A stretch of DNA of 64,000 nt from contig NC_046680.1 of assembly GCF_009870125.1 (NCBI RefSeq), positions 23,021,501 through 23,085,500 on the forward strand. The letters run 5' to 3'. This stretch comes from Drosophila pseudoobscura (Eukaryota > Arthropoda > Insecta > Diptera > Drosophilidae). Below are positions 1 through 13,299 of this stretch, one piece after another. The first letter of the stretch is position 1, and the number at the start of each line of letters is the position of its first letter. The translations under genes were made by a program, and so were the position numbers. The notes under the pieces are model-generated. The model did not search any database, was not told the origin of the DNA, and was given only the letters and a program-made list of their open reading frames with translations.

Positions 1-2718
1 TAAAACGCCCTGTCCCGTCGCACAGCACTGAGGAAAAGCGAAGCGCAAGGAAAAGTGTCGCCCGTTGTAGTTGCTCATTGTCTCGTTCGACACGTTTGCA
101 ATTGCTCTGTTCGGTCGGCGGTTCACACGCTTTTTATGGCCAACACATTAACGTGGTTGCCGGCAAATGCTTCCATCATCTCTCTCTCTCTCTTTCTATT
201 GCCAAACGATCAGCTGAAGCTGGAGATTGCAGTTGGAGGGGGAGGGGAAGGGGGAGCGGGAGCGCCAGCGGACGATGATCATAATCATCGCATGAGCATG
301 AGTGGCGGCAGAAGCAGCAGGCGGCAATTAAAACACGTGCGAAAGTAAAAAGTTTTACAGTTAACAAACAAAAACCAAATAAAACAGCAAGAGAGTTTGA
401 AAGAAGCAGAACGACTATGAAATACCCTTGAAGATTCATGAATCCTATGGGAAATACATGTGGAATGTTCATTGGTATTGGGTATAACGAAGGCTTACAA
501 TAATTCTCGGTTGATTTGGAATAATGCGGCTGGCTCTCCCTGACTACCGCTCTATCGGTCCCTCGTTTTTGGGCAAGAGGACGCGAGCGTATAGGCAGCC
601 CAGCCGCCTTCGGATAGCTGTAGATTAAGCTACAAGAGGGTTGACTGGATTAAGGGACTCTCTGGAAAAGCTTTTTATTTGAAGCTTTGCCAACTTGCCT
701 GCAAACTTTAAAGCCCCATCGAAAGAGAGGGTATCAAAAGCGAGAGAGATAAAGAGATGAAGAAGCACAATCGGACAAATGAGAAACAGTAACAAAAGTG
801 CACATTTAAAAGCTTTCGCTGTCTCGTCTCGTCTCTTCTCTCTCTTTCTCTTTGCTGCATTTATCTGCAGCAAACGAAACAAAATTGAGTGAAAATTGAT
901 ATGAATGCAATTCTGATTATATACTTGGGAAGGCTTTTGCTTTTGCACTCCATGCCACTCCACAGAGAGCTCCAATTAAATGCAAATCAGGGCTGAAAGT
1001 GATCGTAAGTGATCGCCGCATGCCATGCCCATGCCGCTGCAAGCCCCCGCTCCAGGAACAATTAATCTCCGACCACAAGAAAAGAGATGAAATATTGGAC
1101 AGTGTCGTGGCTTTAATTACTTTATTACGTTACGAGATTCCGCAAAAGCCAAGAGCCAAGAGAGCGGATGCTCTGGCAGCCAGGAAGAAATGCTCGTAAA
1201 GGAAGGATCGAAGGCGGTGGCCTTAGCGGTACTTTGACGTTTAACCAAAAGACAAATCGCTTACGCCCTGCTCTGCAAACCCTCTCCACTCCGCTCCCGA
1301 CACGAATACGGGCCGAAGGAGGGGAGGAGAGGCCCGACATAACAATTTAGTGTAACGATATCTGTATGATACAATGTATGGGAGGTACTCGAGGCACCCA
1401 TACGCCAGATACCGATACAGTGGGACACTGCCTACTATGCATGAAAATAAATTTAGCTTATAACAAAGGCTATGGCTAAGGCCACGCACAGTAGAACAAA
1501 GTGGAAACGAATTGAGTGGACAAGAAAGGGAAAAGAATCGGAATACTTCCACCCCGAAAGATTCCCCCCGATTGTCCCCCACAGATATATCCAGGCAGAT
1601 TCCCATAGCTCTGGCAACACTGTACTGTGTCGCGTTTCAGTACGAAATTCGATGATGACCACACAGTCTGGAATGCAGAATGCAGCCGAAACCAAAGGCA
1701 GCCGAGGCCACCTCCAACGGGCCATTGGGCCACAAACAAGAGGCGTGCCCCGGGTCCGGACCCAAAACTGATCCCCAAACGAAATGAGAATTAATATCTC
1801 TTTCTCTCTCTCTCTTTTGTTGACGGCAGAGGAAGGCCCGTAGTTCGTCAATGGGAAAATTAATTAAAAACTGTGCTGCTTCTCCAAAGAAAGTATCCCA
1901 AACTATAGAAATGGCTCATTACAATGATTACGCATACACGTACATAGACGTGCGATATACGAGAATCCATCAGTACATAGAGGATGGTGTGGGGTACGTG
2001 AGTTGCACAGACAAAATCGAATCGAATCGAATCGAAGAATAGGTGGAGCTGGAAGGCCTAGAACTAGTCTCGCAAATTGATTGGGGCAGAGCCGTAGAGC
2101 CGCAGAGCCGCAGAGCCGAAGCAGTGCGGAGTGTGGAGAATTGACCCACTGTTATTCTGAAATGGTTATAACTGCTCTTTGCTTGGCTAACTGTGGCAAG
2201 ACCTCAATCCAGATACAAAACGCCGCTTGGCACGCTCTCAACGGTTTGCCTCTCTTTCTCTGTCTGCATTCGATTCCATTCGATTTGCTTACAAGGCAGA
2301 GACAGAGACTGAGATAGACAGAGGAAGAAGACAAACGACGGACCGGACCGGACCCCCAAAGGTAAATGGCCAAATAGTCTGCTGGCCAATTTGTTTAATT
2401 AGCGTACATTTCTTTTGTTGGTCTATTAAACAGCAGCCATGGATGAGCCCTGAGCGCTCCCTTAATCGCTTGCCAAGTGAGAGTTCATCAAACAACGCGC
2501 AGCAGAGGGAAAGTTTCATAAGTTTCATATTCTATAAACCCCGGAGTCAATGAACCGAGGAATTACTTGTAGGAGAATCACCACTGCCATTCGGGGAATC
2601 CACTATGCAATGACAAGCGTGTGGCGTGTGCATTCCAAAGGTCCAGCGACGCGGATGATGACAGTTCCAGAGAGCATCCATAGATTGCAGAATTCGCTAT
2701 ATTTTCCCTGTGTATTTC

Positions 2719-2760
<42 letters not shown>

Positions 2761-4952
2761 AAATGTGGAATCTAGAACGGAGTCCCAGCCGATTGTAGTG
2801 GCTGCTTCTACTCGACCCCCAGCGAATCTTATCAGAAGCAAACGCTAGTTGTTGCTGTGGCTATGACTGTGCCCGCCACCGATGCAAATATTTACATGTA
2901 GCGGCAGATAAGACGCGAGATCAAGCCACGTTGTAAAGCATCATTGTAAATCGTTGTAACAATATCATATTTGCTTAGCTAAAACACAGAGAAACGAATG
3001 TACGGCAGGGTGCGGGCGGTAGATACAGCTGAGGATCTTTCTATTTTATAGGGTTTTTCAATCTTTAATCTTAAGATTTCCCCATTCCCATTCAAGTGCG
3101 TACACGCCCCACCACGCCCGGAAGCATTCATGTTGTTGGCGGTGTGCAACTCCGGGGTGAATACAGGTACTTTTACTTTAGAGCGATCTCTTTCTCCTAC
3201 TCTCTGCGGCTCCGGCTGCTGCTGCTGCTGCTGCTGCTTGCATAAGACACAAAACATGGCACGGTGCTTGGACTGCAGCAGCAGCAGGCATACAGATGCA
3301 TAGATACACGCCCCAAATAAGCCACTAAACCGGTGACACTCCACCTCATTCGCTGCACCTCCATCTCTATCGCAGCATGCTCCATGCACCATGCACCATG
3401 CCCCACTCCGTTCCACGATCTATGGCCGGAGAGCCTCCACGAGCCGCTAATTCAAACAAATTGCAGCATAAATGCATTATAAAAGGCAGAGGAGCAACAT
3501 ATCGGGCGACACAGTGTGACAGTAATAATGTCACTCGCACTGTCACGGGAATGGGGAGCATGGGGCAGGGAGTGTATAGGGAAATGGATATACATATGTA
3601 TGTATCTGTGGCATGAAGAATGCCAGTGATAAATTAGCTAGCTTCAGCGGGCTTTCTTCTTCTACGAGCAAGTATGTGTGGGCATGGCACAGTGGGGGAA
3701 ATATTCAATTGGAGAGCTAAAGAATCTGCAAGGATACCAGCGATCATTAGAACATGCAAACTATGAATGCAAAAGGAACTTATGGGGATCCCATCGTCAT
3801 TTAGAGTATTTATTTCCAACAAATATTCGCTAATTGAATGCTCTGCTCCATTTGTCCACAAATTGCTTATTTATGGCAAACACTCATCATCAATGGAATG
3901 GAATCGTTAATTATCCGCAACATCCTAGCCCCATCCGATCCGATCTGATCTGATTCGACCCACTGTGCCGCTTTGCTGCAGTCAGCCGACAGACGGCAGC
4001 CGGTGGCAGTGGCAGTGGCAGCCAGGCAAGTGTTTTGTTGCTTTCTTGCAGTTCAGCTCTTTGGCTGCAGCTAATTTGATTAATGATAAGCCGAGCTTAA
4101 CTGACGACGATTGTGATTCATTATGTGCGCACAAGCCAAGCACACTTAGCGCAACAGTAACAGAAACAGAAACAGATACACAGATACAGATACATAGACA
4201 GATACAGATACTGGGGCTAGGGCTGGGCCAATCTGCAATCTGGAAAAACTATCCATCGCCAAGTGGCAGTGCAGTAGCTGTAGCTAGTTTTCATTAAATA
4301 GAAATCTCCCCCCAAATCGAGGCAAAGAAAGAACATTACTTTATTGCAAAATAGACAACAAGTGCCCCTTGTCCATGCTACTCCTTCGCGGACAGTGGTC
4401 GAGGATTGTTTGTGGGGACAGTGGATTGAGGGGCTGATTGATGCGTAATTGAGGCTTCAATTGAATTCGTACTGTGATTGGGGAGCCGGGGGAGGGGGAG
4501 AGCGGTGGCAGGTTCTCTTCTGTTGGCACGGCTCGTTATCTATGATATACAATTCGGTTCGCACTGTGTGCTGCTTTTGATTTGATTATATGCAATGAGC
4601 CATTTCCTCTATGGCCCGCTCTAATGCATGCCCGCTCGAACAGAGCCCCAGAATGGAGCACCACTACTGTGGTGGTGCATTGGTGCACCGGCTGCTGTTG
4701 CACCTCATTTGGGTCAGAAAATATAAGAGCACACACATTTGTTGTGACTAGATGATTCATTTATAATGTGGCAGATATCTGTATCCGCGTGGTACTCATA
4801 ATTAGATTTTCCCGACAGCAGAGAGAAACGAAAGACATGCACCGCGATGTTTGCTAGAAGATGGTATATGTAGATCTTATTATTTGGCTGGCTCTTTAAC
4901 GCATTCTTCATTCAGGTTAATATTTGACCAACAGCCACAGCAATCTGTTGGT
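1..4952. other. Long stretch with no recognised gene
   Basis: I see no open frame here with family resemblance, plausible splice sites and fly-like codon use. The DNA is rich in simple sequence: TC runs near 180 and 1800, a CGAAT-type run near 2018-2037, GCAGAGCC repeats near 2093-2117, a long TC tract at 2722-2757, a CTG run near 3217-3237 and AGATAC-like repeats near 4175-4210. It could be intergenic, or intron or UTR of a gene lying outside the window. Confidence 0.5.
2722..2757. repeat. TC dinucleotide microsatellite
   Basis: An uninterrupted run of about 18 TC units, read directly from the sequence. It is likely to vary in length between individuals. It lies in DNA with no recognised gene. 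Confidence 0.95.
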
Positions 4953-4958
4953 TTTTAT
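4953..4958 (-). terminator. Poly(A) signal AATAAA for the 5.2-6.2 kb gene
   Basis: TTTATT on the plus strand, AATAAA on the minus strand, about 260 nt downstream of the TAA stop at 5215-5217. It is the first canonical hexamer I noticed past that stop. Assignment is by position only. Confidence 0.45.
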
Positions 4959-5214
4959 TAAACATTTGCTCAAATTCATTTGAAAAGTGTGTGTAATATT
5001 GGTAGTTCTTGTATCGCATATCGAATACCTGGGTGTGGGGTGTGTTTGCAGTTCCAACAACAACAGCAAGTGTATTTCAGTGTATGTGGGGTTTTGTGGA
5101 TGCCAAAGACATTTTCACAGCTGATTTTCCTGTGGTTCGGGGAAAAACTAACAAAATATAAGTGCGGTTTGTGGCAAGTGTGTGTGTGGATCTTAGGTGG
5201 ATGTGACAGACAGA

Positions 5215-6207
5215 TTATGCCGTTAGGGCCTTCTTGGCCTTCTCTTTTTCGGCCTTTTCCTGCGCCTTCACTTTCTCCTCCTCCTTGCGCGACTTCTCGC
5301 GCTCCTTGCGGGCCTTTTCGCGCGCCTTCTCACGCTCCGCCTCCTCCTTTTCAAGCAGCTTCTCCCGCTCCTTGCGCTTCTTGTCGCGCTCCTTGTCGCG
5401 CTCGGCCTTGACCTTGGCCTTTTCCTTCGCGATCTGTTCGCGCTCCTTCAACTTCTCCTCGCGACGTTTTGCCTCCTCCTTCTCCCACTCGGCATAGGCT
5501 TCGCGTTCGACGGCCAGCTTCTGCAGCTCCGCCGCCTCCTTGTCGTCGAGGCCCCCTTCCATGTCCTTGTTCATCAGCTCCGACTCGCGGACCATGGCCT
5601 CTTTGGCCAAGCGAGCGCGCATGGCGACCTCCCTGGCCTCTACTGCATCCTGGTGCCGCTGCTCGCGGGCCTCCTTCTCCTCCTGGAGGCGCTCCTCCTC
5701 GATTTCAAACTCCTCCTTCTCCTCCTCGGTGTAGGGATATTCGGGCACGCCGGCGTACAATTCCAGCGTCATATACGACAGGTATATAGAGCCGATCAAT
5801 GCCAACAGTCCGCTGAGCATGAACATGGAGTACTTGGAGTTCTTCGCCGACCATTCCTTCATAAAGTCGCCCTCGGGCTTCGGTAGATCGCTGAAGACGG
5901 CGTGCATCCCGCCGCTGGGGAAGAAGCCCGGCTTCGGCTTCGGGGGAGGCACCGGCTTACACTTGGGGGCCGTGCTCGGCTTGCTTGCCTTTGGTGGGGG
6001 GGCCTTCGGCGGCGGGGGTGGCGCCTTCTTACCAGCGGACAGATAACGGGTTGCGTTGAACAACAGTTTTCCGCTGCCGGACACTGGATAGGGTTGGGGG
6101 TTATGGGATTGGGGATGGATTGGGCGATAGATTCAAACGGTGTGCGGGATTCACTTACTTCCGCTTTGGAGTCGGGCGGCCGTGGCGGCCATCAAAAGTC
6201 GCGACAT
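5215..6207 (-). CDS. Putative mitochondrial single-pass membrane protein with a long charged tail
   Basis: A two-exon gene, 305 aa: exon 1 6207-6159, exon 2 6083-5215. The split codon A|TG joins a 16-residue start (MSRLLMAATAARLQSG) to the long frame. The N-terminus is basic and hydroxylated with no acidic residue, like a mitochondrial presequence. A proline-rich stretch follows (about residues 36-68), then the block SDLPKPEGDFMKEWSAKNSK, one membrane segment (about 101-122), and a tail of about 170 residues made almost only of E, K, R and A, predicted coiled coil or single alpha helix. The SDLPKPEG block plus membrane segment resembles the short insect Deltameth_res/prag01-type mitochondrial family, which lacks such a tail; this assignment is from memory and tentative. 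The minus-strand frame would otherwise have to start with GTG at 6084, so the upstream exon decides the start. Function is not known to me. Confidence 0.8.
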
Positions 6208-7389
6208 CTCTCTTCCTTTTCTCACGCTTGCTTGCTTGCTTGCTTTTTGGTTTTCAGGAAAATGTGTGACTGCCAAAAGTATATAATGAATCGAATGAAT
6301 CGAACGAAAAGGCACCAAGCGAAACCAAATCGAAGTCTAACTCACGGACTACTACTTTCTCGCTGTCATCCTTGCAACGGTTGAAATACACTGAACCAGA
6401 ACCAGAGCAAGCGCAAGGGCAAGGGTTGCCCAACACTGTTCTGCTGCACAACCCGAAATGTATATAGTGTTGAACTTCCGCCAATTGACAAAACAAAACG
6501 AGTGGAAAACTTTTGAAAAAAATTGAAAAATTGAAAAATCGAAAAATAAAGTTAAACTTTAGTCTGAGAGCAACGATGATTTTTCACGAACGAAATGTAT
6601 TATTGTTCGGTTGCTGCTGGAATGATAAGTTGAATACGACGTACGATCAGAGGGGTAGATGAAAGACTACTTGTGTAGTAAATCTGTAAATCGTATATAT
6701 TTCATGGAAGTAATGCGAAAACTAAAGCAAAGACAACTTCTAGGTAAAGGTAGCTTCCAAATTCAACCTAAAAACGATCTCTGAGTCAGTCGGGCAGAGT
6801 GCATTCGGTGGTTGGGTGAGTGATAACACGTTAGATAAATAGATGCAGGTCTGAGCAACAACTAGAAAATCGTGTACAATAGTTTACACAACGGTACACA
6901 AAAGCTCCAAAAGATAAGCACAAAAAACAGAAAAGTGGAGCCATGATGGAAGAGCAGAACATCAGAGCATCAGAACTGAACCCACACCGCATTAGCATGT
7001 GGCAGGCAGGGAGAGCATTTCATGGAAATTTATGATGCCCCAAAGAGAACGAAAAAGGTGTCACGTGCGGTGCCAGCAACAACGAACACTTGTTAAAAAT
7101 CGGTTAGTCGAGACGAATCGAATGCACAATACGCTAGGCTCGTAAAGAAAAAGTAGTTCGTGGATAAAGAAGTCAGAGCTAATCACAAGAAAAACACACA
7201 CACAAACAAATAAACACAGAGAGAGAATGCGGTCAACAAACTTGTTTTGGTTCTGGTTTAACAAGTGGGTGGCAGTGCCAGTGGCTGTAGCTGGACTCCC
7301 ACTCAGTGGGTGAGTGCGAGGGTGTTGGTGTGGGTGAATGGGTGGCACTGCCAGATGGCCAATTATAAAGAAAACAATATACAAAATAA

Positions 7390-7395
7390 TTTATT
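7390..7395 (-). terminator. Poly(A) signal overlapping the stop codon of the RNASEK-like gene
   Basis: On the minus strand the stop region reads TGAATAAA, so the AATAAA hexamer shares bases with the TGA stop (7395-7397). If it is used, the 3' UTR would be only 15-30 nt. Confidence 0.55.
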
Positions 7396-7703
7396 CAACG
7401 CTGCAGCGAGGACTCCAAGGCACGCCGCTCCTTGGCTCTGTTCCGTTTAATGCAGCAGATCGAGAGGATCCCAAAGCAGAGGTAGAGCAAGGCGGTGACA
7501 AAACAGCGGATGGCCACCACCTGATAGGTTACATCGGCATGGGTTCTGAAATCCTCCAGACTATGGAAAATCGGCGTCAGGGGCAGATCATCGATCAGCG
7601 CCATCGAATTCAGGAGAAAGAATATCCCCATGAGGGTCAGCTGAATCACTGCCCACGCACTGATGAACAGGCAGAAAAAAGAACACTTTGGACCACAAAC
7701 CAT
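7395..7703 (-). CDS. RNASEK-like small two-pass membrane protein, intronless
   Basis: 102 aa in a single exon. It begins MVCGPKCSFFCLFISAW and keeps the ribonuclease-kappa/RNASEK signature: a CGPK start, a first membrane segment ending in a QL-LMG-FF pattern, NS-ALI-DLPL, the block HSLEDF, and a second membrane segment (about residues 65-88). RNASEK proteins are about 95-100 aa and are associated with the V-ATPase membrane sector and endocytosis. The second half here is diverged and ends in a basic tail (IKRNRAKERRALESSLQR). No intron is visible. Together with the divergence this would fit a retroposed paralogue, which in flies is often testis-expressed; that is inference. The stop overlaps the poly(A) signal. 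It could also be the only RNASEK gene of the species, which the window cannot decide. Confidence 0.82.
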   Translation of the reverse strand: MVCGPKCSFFCLFISAWAVIQLTLMGIFFLLNSMALIDDLPLTPIFHSLEDFRTHADVTYQVVAIRCFVTALLYLCFGILSICCIKRNRAKERRALESSLQR

Positions 7704-9556
7704 TTTCCTGAATCGAAATACGAAGTGACAAATTTACGAATTTACGAAATTCAGATCCAGTTTCGACAGTGAAATCTAGTACTGCTGACCGCAACAGGTG
7801 CACACAATACACTTCTAGAGTCTAGACTGTGGACCGTAATGAAAATGAAATGTTTCGGCCCCTGCGTCTAGGTCTCCGTGGACTGTGGCTCTAACCTTGT
7901 GCGATTTTAACGACATTCGAGATCTGTGCGGACGGATTGTGGAAGTTCATGTGCCTCTCGCTTTCGATTTGAGTTTGTTCAACCCGAATGGGTTGACGGC
8001 TTTTGGCTTCGATTTGTAGCATTGGATGGACAGACAGCTGACAGATGCAATGCCCACTAGAGGAGGAACGGAGCTCTTTCTATATATATCCATCCCTCTG
8101 AAATGTGGGACATCCGAGGCTGTAATTCACTTAAGTGCTCTGCTCTGATCTCCTCTGCAAATAGCTTATGATTCATGCTCTAGAGAATAGGATTTCCTGC
8201 GTAATTTAGTCATATCTAAAGGCTGGGATTAGCTAATTTTAGTAGATAATTTAGCAATAATTAACACGACTCACCTCAAGTGGCACGAATCCAATCCACA
8301 AAAGAAACTCGCAAAATAATAACTTGCGGTTCGGTGAATCCGCAGAAGCAAAAGCAGAGGCTAAAGAATCCACTATTCAGTTTTTACAAGCTGGTGGAAA
8401 ATCCGTTACAAACATCAAGTTGTTGTGAAAATTCGTAAGTCGTTTTCGCAGTTGCTAAACCTTTTCAACACTTTGTTTTATACTTTTTTGCATTTTCGTT
8501 AATTTTTCTAACATTTTTGTTTGTTTTCGTTTGTTTGATTTTCTGGTTTGTGCTAGAAATGAATGAAAGATTTCGGATGAAACTTGCGGATTGATTACGG
8601 ACAAGAACTGATTGAAAAGATAAAGGCAAATCTTTCGCTGTGAAAATCTTTTTTGAGAGGAGACAGAACTTTGACTCTTAAATTACCCCTAAATGGGTCC
8701 CTTCAGGCAAATGCTGCAACTCCAAATTGAGCCGAGCAAATAAGTTTACGCAATCAAAGTCGGATCTCGGTTAGTAAGTCTTAGCTTCAGCCCCAGCCCC
8801 CAACAGACAGGGGGGTCAAGTCCATTAAGCCAGACACAACATGCACAGAGCAGAGCCTATGGCAGAGCAAAGCAGACCTTGACATTAGGGCGTTTTGAAT
8901 TTCGTTTCTCGGGCAACTTGGTTAACCGTTTTGTTTCGTTTCGAATTTCCTGCTCAAATCAATCAAAGCTCCGCTCCATTCCACTCCACTCCGCTGCATT
9001 CAATCGAATTGCATTCACAGCTAAATCTAAAGCTTGGCTTCGATCATTTTCGTCCCTGCATTTCCACACGCACACACGCTGTTAATTTATACATCGATTA
9101 TGCATATGTATTGTCTGCAACCGAGCTATCAATTTAATCCAGTGGAAATATTTTACCGCATACGTAGCAGAAATATTGCACTATTCACTGGAATTTGTTT
9201 ATGCTCGTATTCATCATTCGTTATAATAAATTTATAAATGCTGATAAGGCCTTGCGGCTGACTTTTTCTTTCGTTTCGCACGTTGAAACACTTGTTGAAA
9301 CGCAGGGAACAAACAAATAGGCACACACAAATACACAAACACCGACTTACACGAGGTGGAGCTGCGCCTATGGACCGACTCCACACACAAATGACGCGAG
9401 TGGGAAGCACGGGAACACAAACAGCTAATACGTTAAAATGGGGAGCACGGGCTCCAACACAACCGACTCGCTCAACTATTTTGTTTGAATGTGACACGAC
9501 TGTGGGGCTCAGAGATCCAATTTTAAATCAGCTGGCCGTTGGACCTGGCAGCTGGC

Positions 9557-9880
9557 AGACCCTCAGAAATATACCGAAACATACCGTAAATATACTGACG
9601 AATTCAAGTTATATTATAACAGAGCAAAATAGGTGCCGAAATATACGGTCTCATTTAAAAATATACCGATGACTTATTCAAATTCTTCGTTTTTGATATT
9701 CCGTCCAATATTACTAGCTAGATAGAACACTCAGTCCTGCCCACATAATTTTATCCGACTAATGAATCAATTTTCTACTTGACTGGCTTATTGTAAATAC
9801 TTGTTCTTATTGGATCTTATCTAAAAACTGGTTTTATCGAAAAAGGTGAAACAAATAAAACCGAAGTCACCAAGTGAAGC
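9557..9880. repeat. Dispersed repeat family A, copy 1
   Basis: It starts with ACCCTCAGAAATATACC and runs through TTTTTGATATTCCGTC, a CCCACATAATTTTATCCGA block and AACTGGTTTTATCGAAAAAG. The same ordered blocks recur at 25034-25345, 25640-26125 and 48303-48720 in this window. No open frame or clear terminal inverted repeat is seen, so the class (old non-autonomous DNA element, Helitron-like or other) is open. It carries an AAATATACCGAA word, the reverse complement of the Ohler motif-6 core-promoter consensus. Confidence 0.75.
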
Positions 9881-12800
9881 CCGCTTCGATCATGTTTGAG
9901 GCGAACCAGTTGGTTTGACGTGGAGTTAGAGGAGAGAAAAGGGGAGTTTAGCGTAGCTAAATGAATACCCTATACCTTTATTTGCGGAATTTTATTTAGA
10001 AATTCAAAAAATTCCACAAATAAATTCGATATATATAAAAATGTACCCAAATATACGGAACTAAGAAACGAACTACGCAACAACGGCAGTAAAAAGTACT
10101 TGCGAAAACCGAAGTATAGGGTACTATCCTCAACGACCCTTGTAGGGAATAAGAACATAATGTAATATGAACGCTGGAAATTTCATAAATTATAAGTGCA
10201 CTTAATAATCTCTCTCGCTGTGGGAGCAGAGTGGTCTGATTAACCCTGTTAGCGGAGCTTGCCATTCATTTTGCATGCGAAAAGGTCACAGTTGAAAGGC
10301 TGCCCACAGCCACCCGCTACAGACCCACCCACGCCTCCGAATGCAGGTGGAAAGCATTGTCCTTCGAATGGAAATTTATGCAGAATTTGTGTCATTTCAA
10401 TTTCGTGGAAAGGCCAAAGTTCACGTTGAAATGTTTTAAATGTTATCTATCGCCGGCAGCTGTGCTAGTTTTCTGTTGTTCAAGAACGCAGACGTCCTTG
10501 GCTGGCAAAAAGGAAGTCATTCCTTTAGAGAGATTCATTCATATAGAGAATCTCATTGTATAATAATAGATCATATAGGACAACCTCATCAAACTGGAAG
10601 AAGGGATGTTCTACCTTAACCTATAAGATCTATAGAGAATGGATATGGATACTCCAAACATCCTCTCAATCAAACATCCCTTACAGACACAGTATTTTCG
10701 TTCTTTTTATTTTCTATTAATCTTCATTCCCAATATATCTTATAAGCTAGTTTCTTCGTAATGTATTCAATTTACTAGGCCATTCTTTTGCGCTACGCAA
10801 ACCTCCCGCACACCAAATTGGACAAATAATCAAAGCCCCAGCTTTTATGGCAAATTAATCGCCGAGCCGCTGCTCAAACGCTATTTAAACATTATTAAAA
10901 GCAGATCGCTGTTCGATCGCTCTTCGATCACTGTTCTATTCGGAATTGGTCAAATCAGCTTAGCAGCTGTTATATACATACTATATATGGCCATCGATCC
11001 ATCGATCGATCGATTTCACATCGCTGTGCACGGATTTCCGCTCCCAAGCTACTAGAATTTCCAGGCCTGCCTGCCTGATTAGGGCCTCGAGTGGCGTCTT
11101 AGAGCGGGTCATTTGATACAGAAAAGAAAGGATGGCTGGCTAGGCTGTAGCTGTAGGAGGAGCGATTAGCATGTTAAACAAAAGGTTCGGTTCTGTCGGT
11201 TTGCTTAAGGCAGTCGGCTGCCTAAGGTCTATAATTAAGCGACATAAACTTGGGTATTAGGCGCTAAATATACAAAAATAAAGCTCTGCATCAGAGACAG
11301 TGCGCCTGTCTCTCCACTCCGCGATTTGCATAACTGTTTGGCTGGGCCACGCACTTGGGACTTGGTCATGGGTCTGGGTATGGGTCTAGGTCTGGTTGTT
11401 TGGCTGTTTTGTCCGTCTGTGGGTCTAACTATGTTTCTGGGGTCTGGGGTCTGTGGCTGTGGGTCTTGGGCTGCATTCAGAACCAGACGGACGGCAACTG
11501 AAAACGGAGGCAAACACACACAGTCGCACACACAAGTACAGTTTTGGGGCATGGCATGCACATGCACATGCACCTGTCCACATAAGCGGCCATCGTGAGC
11601 CACCGCCGTTGGGCTTTCATTTGCTGCTAAGAAAGAGTAAACAGCGCTAGTCGCTTCTTCTTACACGGATGCGCTTTCCAAAGGAGGTTCTATCACCGCT
11701 TAAGCATCAAAAAATAAGCGGAAATGGAGTAGAGTGTCGCCCAATGATGAAACTCTTGAAAATAAATGGAAAATGATTCTTTGATGATTGGCATCTACAT
11801 GAAAATACTTTAAATATTTATTCCTCGCTTTCCAGCATATTTAAGTATTACAGGGTATTTACTTTTCGACCAACCACACTGTCTTCATTCTATTTTCGTA
11901 AAACACAAAAGAATTTCCATCAATAATGTCAATAGTACTGCCACAACAACAACAACAACAATGAGATCGGGACACTCCTTCTGGCTTTGGGCTGTGGCTT
12001 TGGGTCCCGCCTCGGGTTCTTCTTCTGTTTTCGTTCTGCCGTCGTCGGCGTCTCTGTCTCCGTCTACGCCTCCGTCCGTGCCGTACAGCATTGGAGACGA
12101 ATTATGGCCATTAAAGCTGCTTGGGGTTTTAAGTTATTAGGCAACTTGAATTTCAAACTGCACTTGACGCTTGTCACACAACAGCAGCAGCAGCACCAAC
12201 ACCAGCACCAGATACACACCCCACCCATACAGAGGCACTTTATGCAAGAAGTCTTCTTTTGTTGTGCACCAAGATTTGGTTGAATTTCACTTAACGGAAA
12301 GGCCTTAAAACCAATTAATCCCTCAATCAATGATTTTCCAGAGAGGGGGCGAGGCAAACCTTGTGTTTAATATTATATTTTAAGGTCAGTGGGCGGATAA
12401 CCGAAGCCAACCACCCAAAAACCCACCCACCTATGAAACCATTCACTCAGTCATCCGTCACCTGTTGACTGCTTGTGGTTGGAGGGGACCCCTTTAGGCA
12501 CCCTTTAAATCGTTGACATCGCCCAAACAGATGGCTCATGGGACTCCCGTCTCTGCCTCCGACTCCGTGTCCGTGTGCATTGCTTATACACCGTTAGCTT
12601 CAGTGACTTTGATCTATATTTAAGTTCGGTTCGCAATATTGATTATAGGGTGACTTTTGTGGATATGCTATGAAGGGGAATCGATAAATGAATCTCAAAC
12701 TCCAACTTTCGATGCTAAAATTTTTGAATAGGAGTTTAGAAAATTAGTCTGCTCATATAAGAATTAATTTAATTAATCCAGAGGTGAGAGCCTCACTCGC

Positions 12801-13299
12801 ATCACGGGGCTGGTGCACCCATTTCTCCCACAAGGACATGAAATGTTACTGGAATTTTTCCAAAATGCATTTTTTATATAATTTTTTGTTTTATTTAAAG
12901 TAAAGCAGTAAAAGCACAGATGCCAAATTCATTCAAAAATCCCAAAACTATTTTTTTTTGTAATTTAATGTTCATTCATTTCTCTCACACACTCTGCCTT
13001 CTTTTCCCATAAGGTTTCACCGATCTACTAACTAGTCATTGCCAAAACGAGTGGCCTCTAGATAACTAATAATAACTAATAATAATAGCTAAAACTAGTT
13101 TTCCAAGTAAGCAGCCACAATGAAAGGAGGGAGCTGAGCATTATAGCAAGATTGTAGTTTACTTTTGTAATAGACAAATAATTGGTGCTGAATAAATTTT
13201 CTATAGGATGGGCAATTTTAAAGGGAGCAGATAGATGGCATTATTGTTAAAAAAATATTTAAATATTAAAAAAAAAAAATTAAATTAAATAAAATTAAT

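Noticed and set aside
55..472. Overlapping short frames on both strands at the window start
   Set aside because: They overlap each other, contain simple-sequence translations (TC and GGGGA runs) and show no family resemblance or splice context.
5234..6384. Plus-strand frames opposite the charged-tail protein
   Set aside because: They are antisense shadows; Ser/Phe/Arg-only composition is the complement of the E/K-rich coding strand.
11885..12091. 68-residue minus frame with a C-terminal hydrophobic segment
   Set aside because: The hydrophobic run is mostly the translation of an ACA repeat (poly-Val) and no start context, homologue or poly(A) signal supports it.
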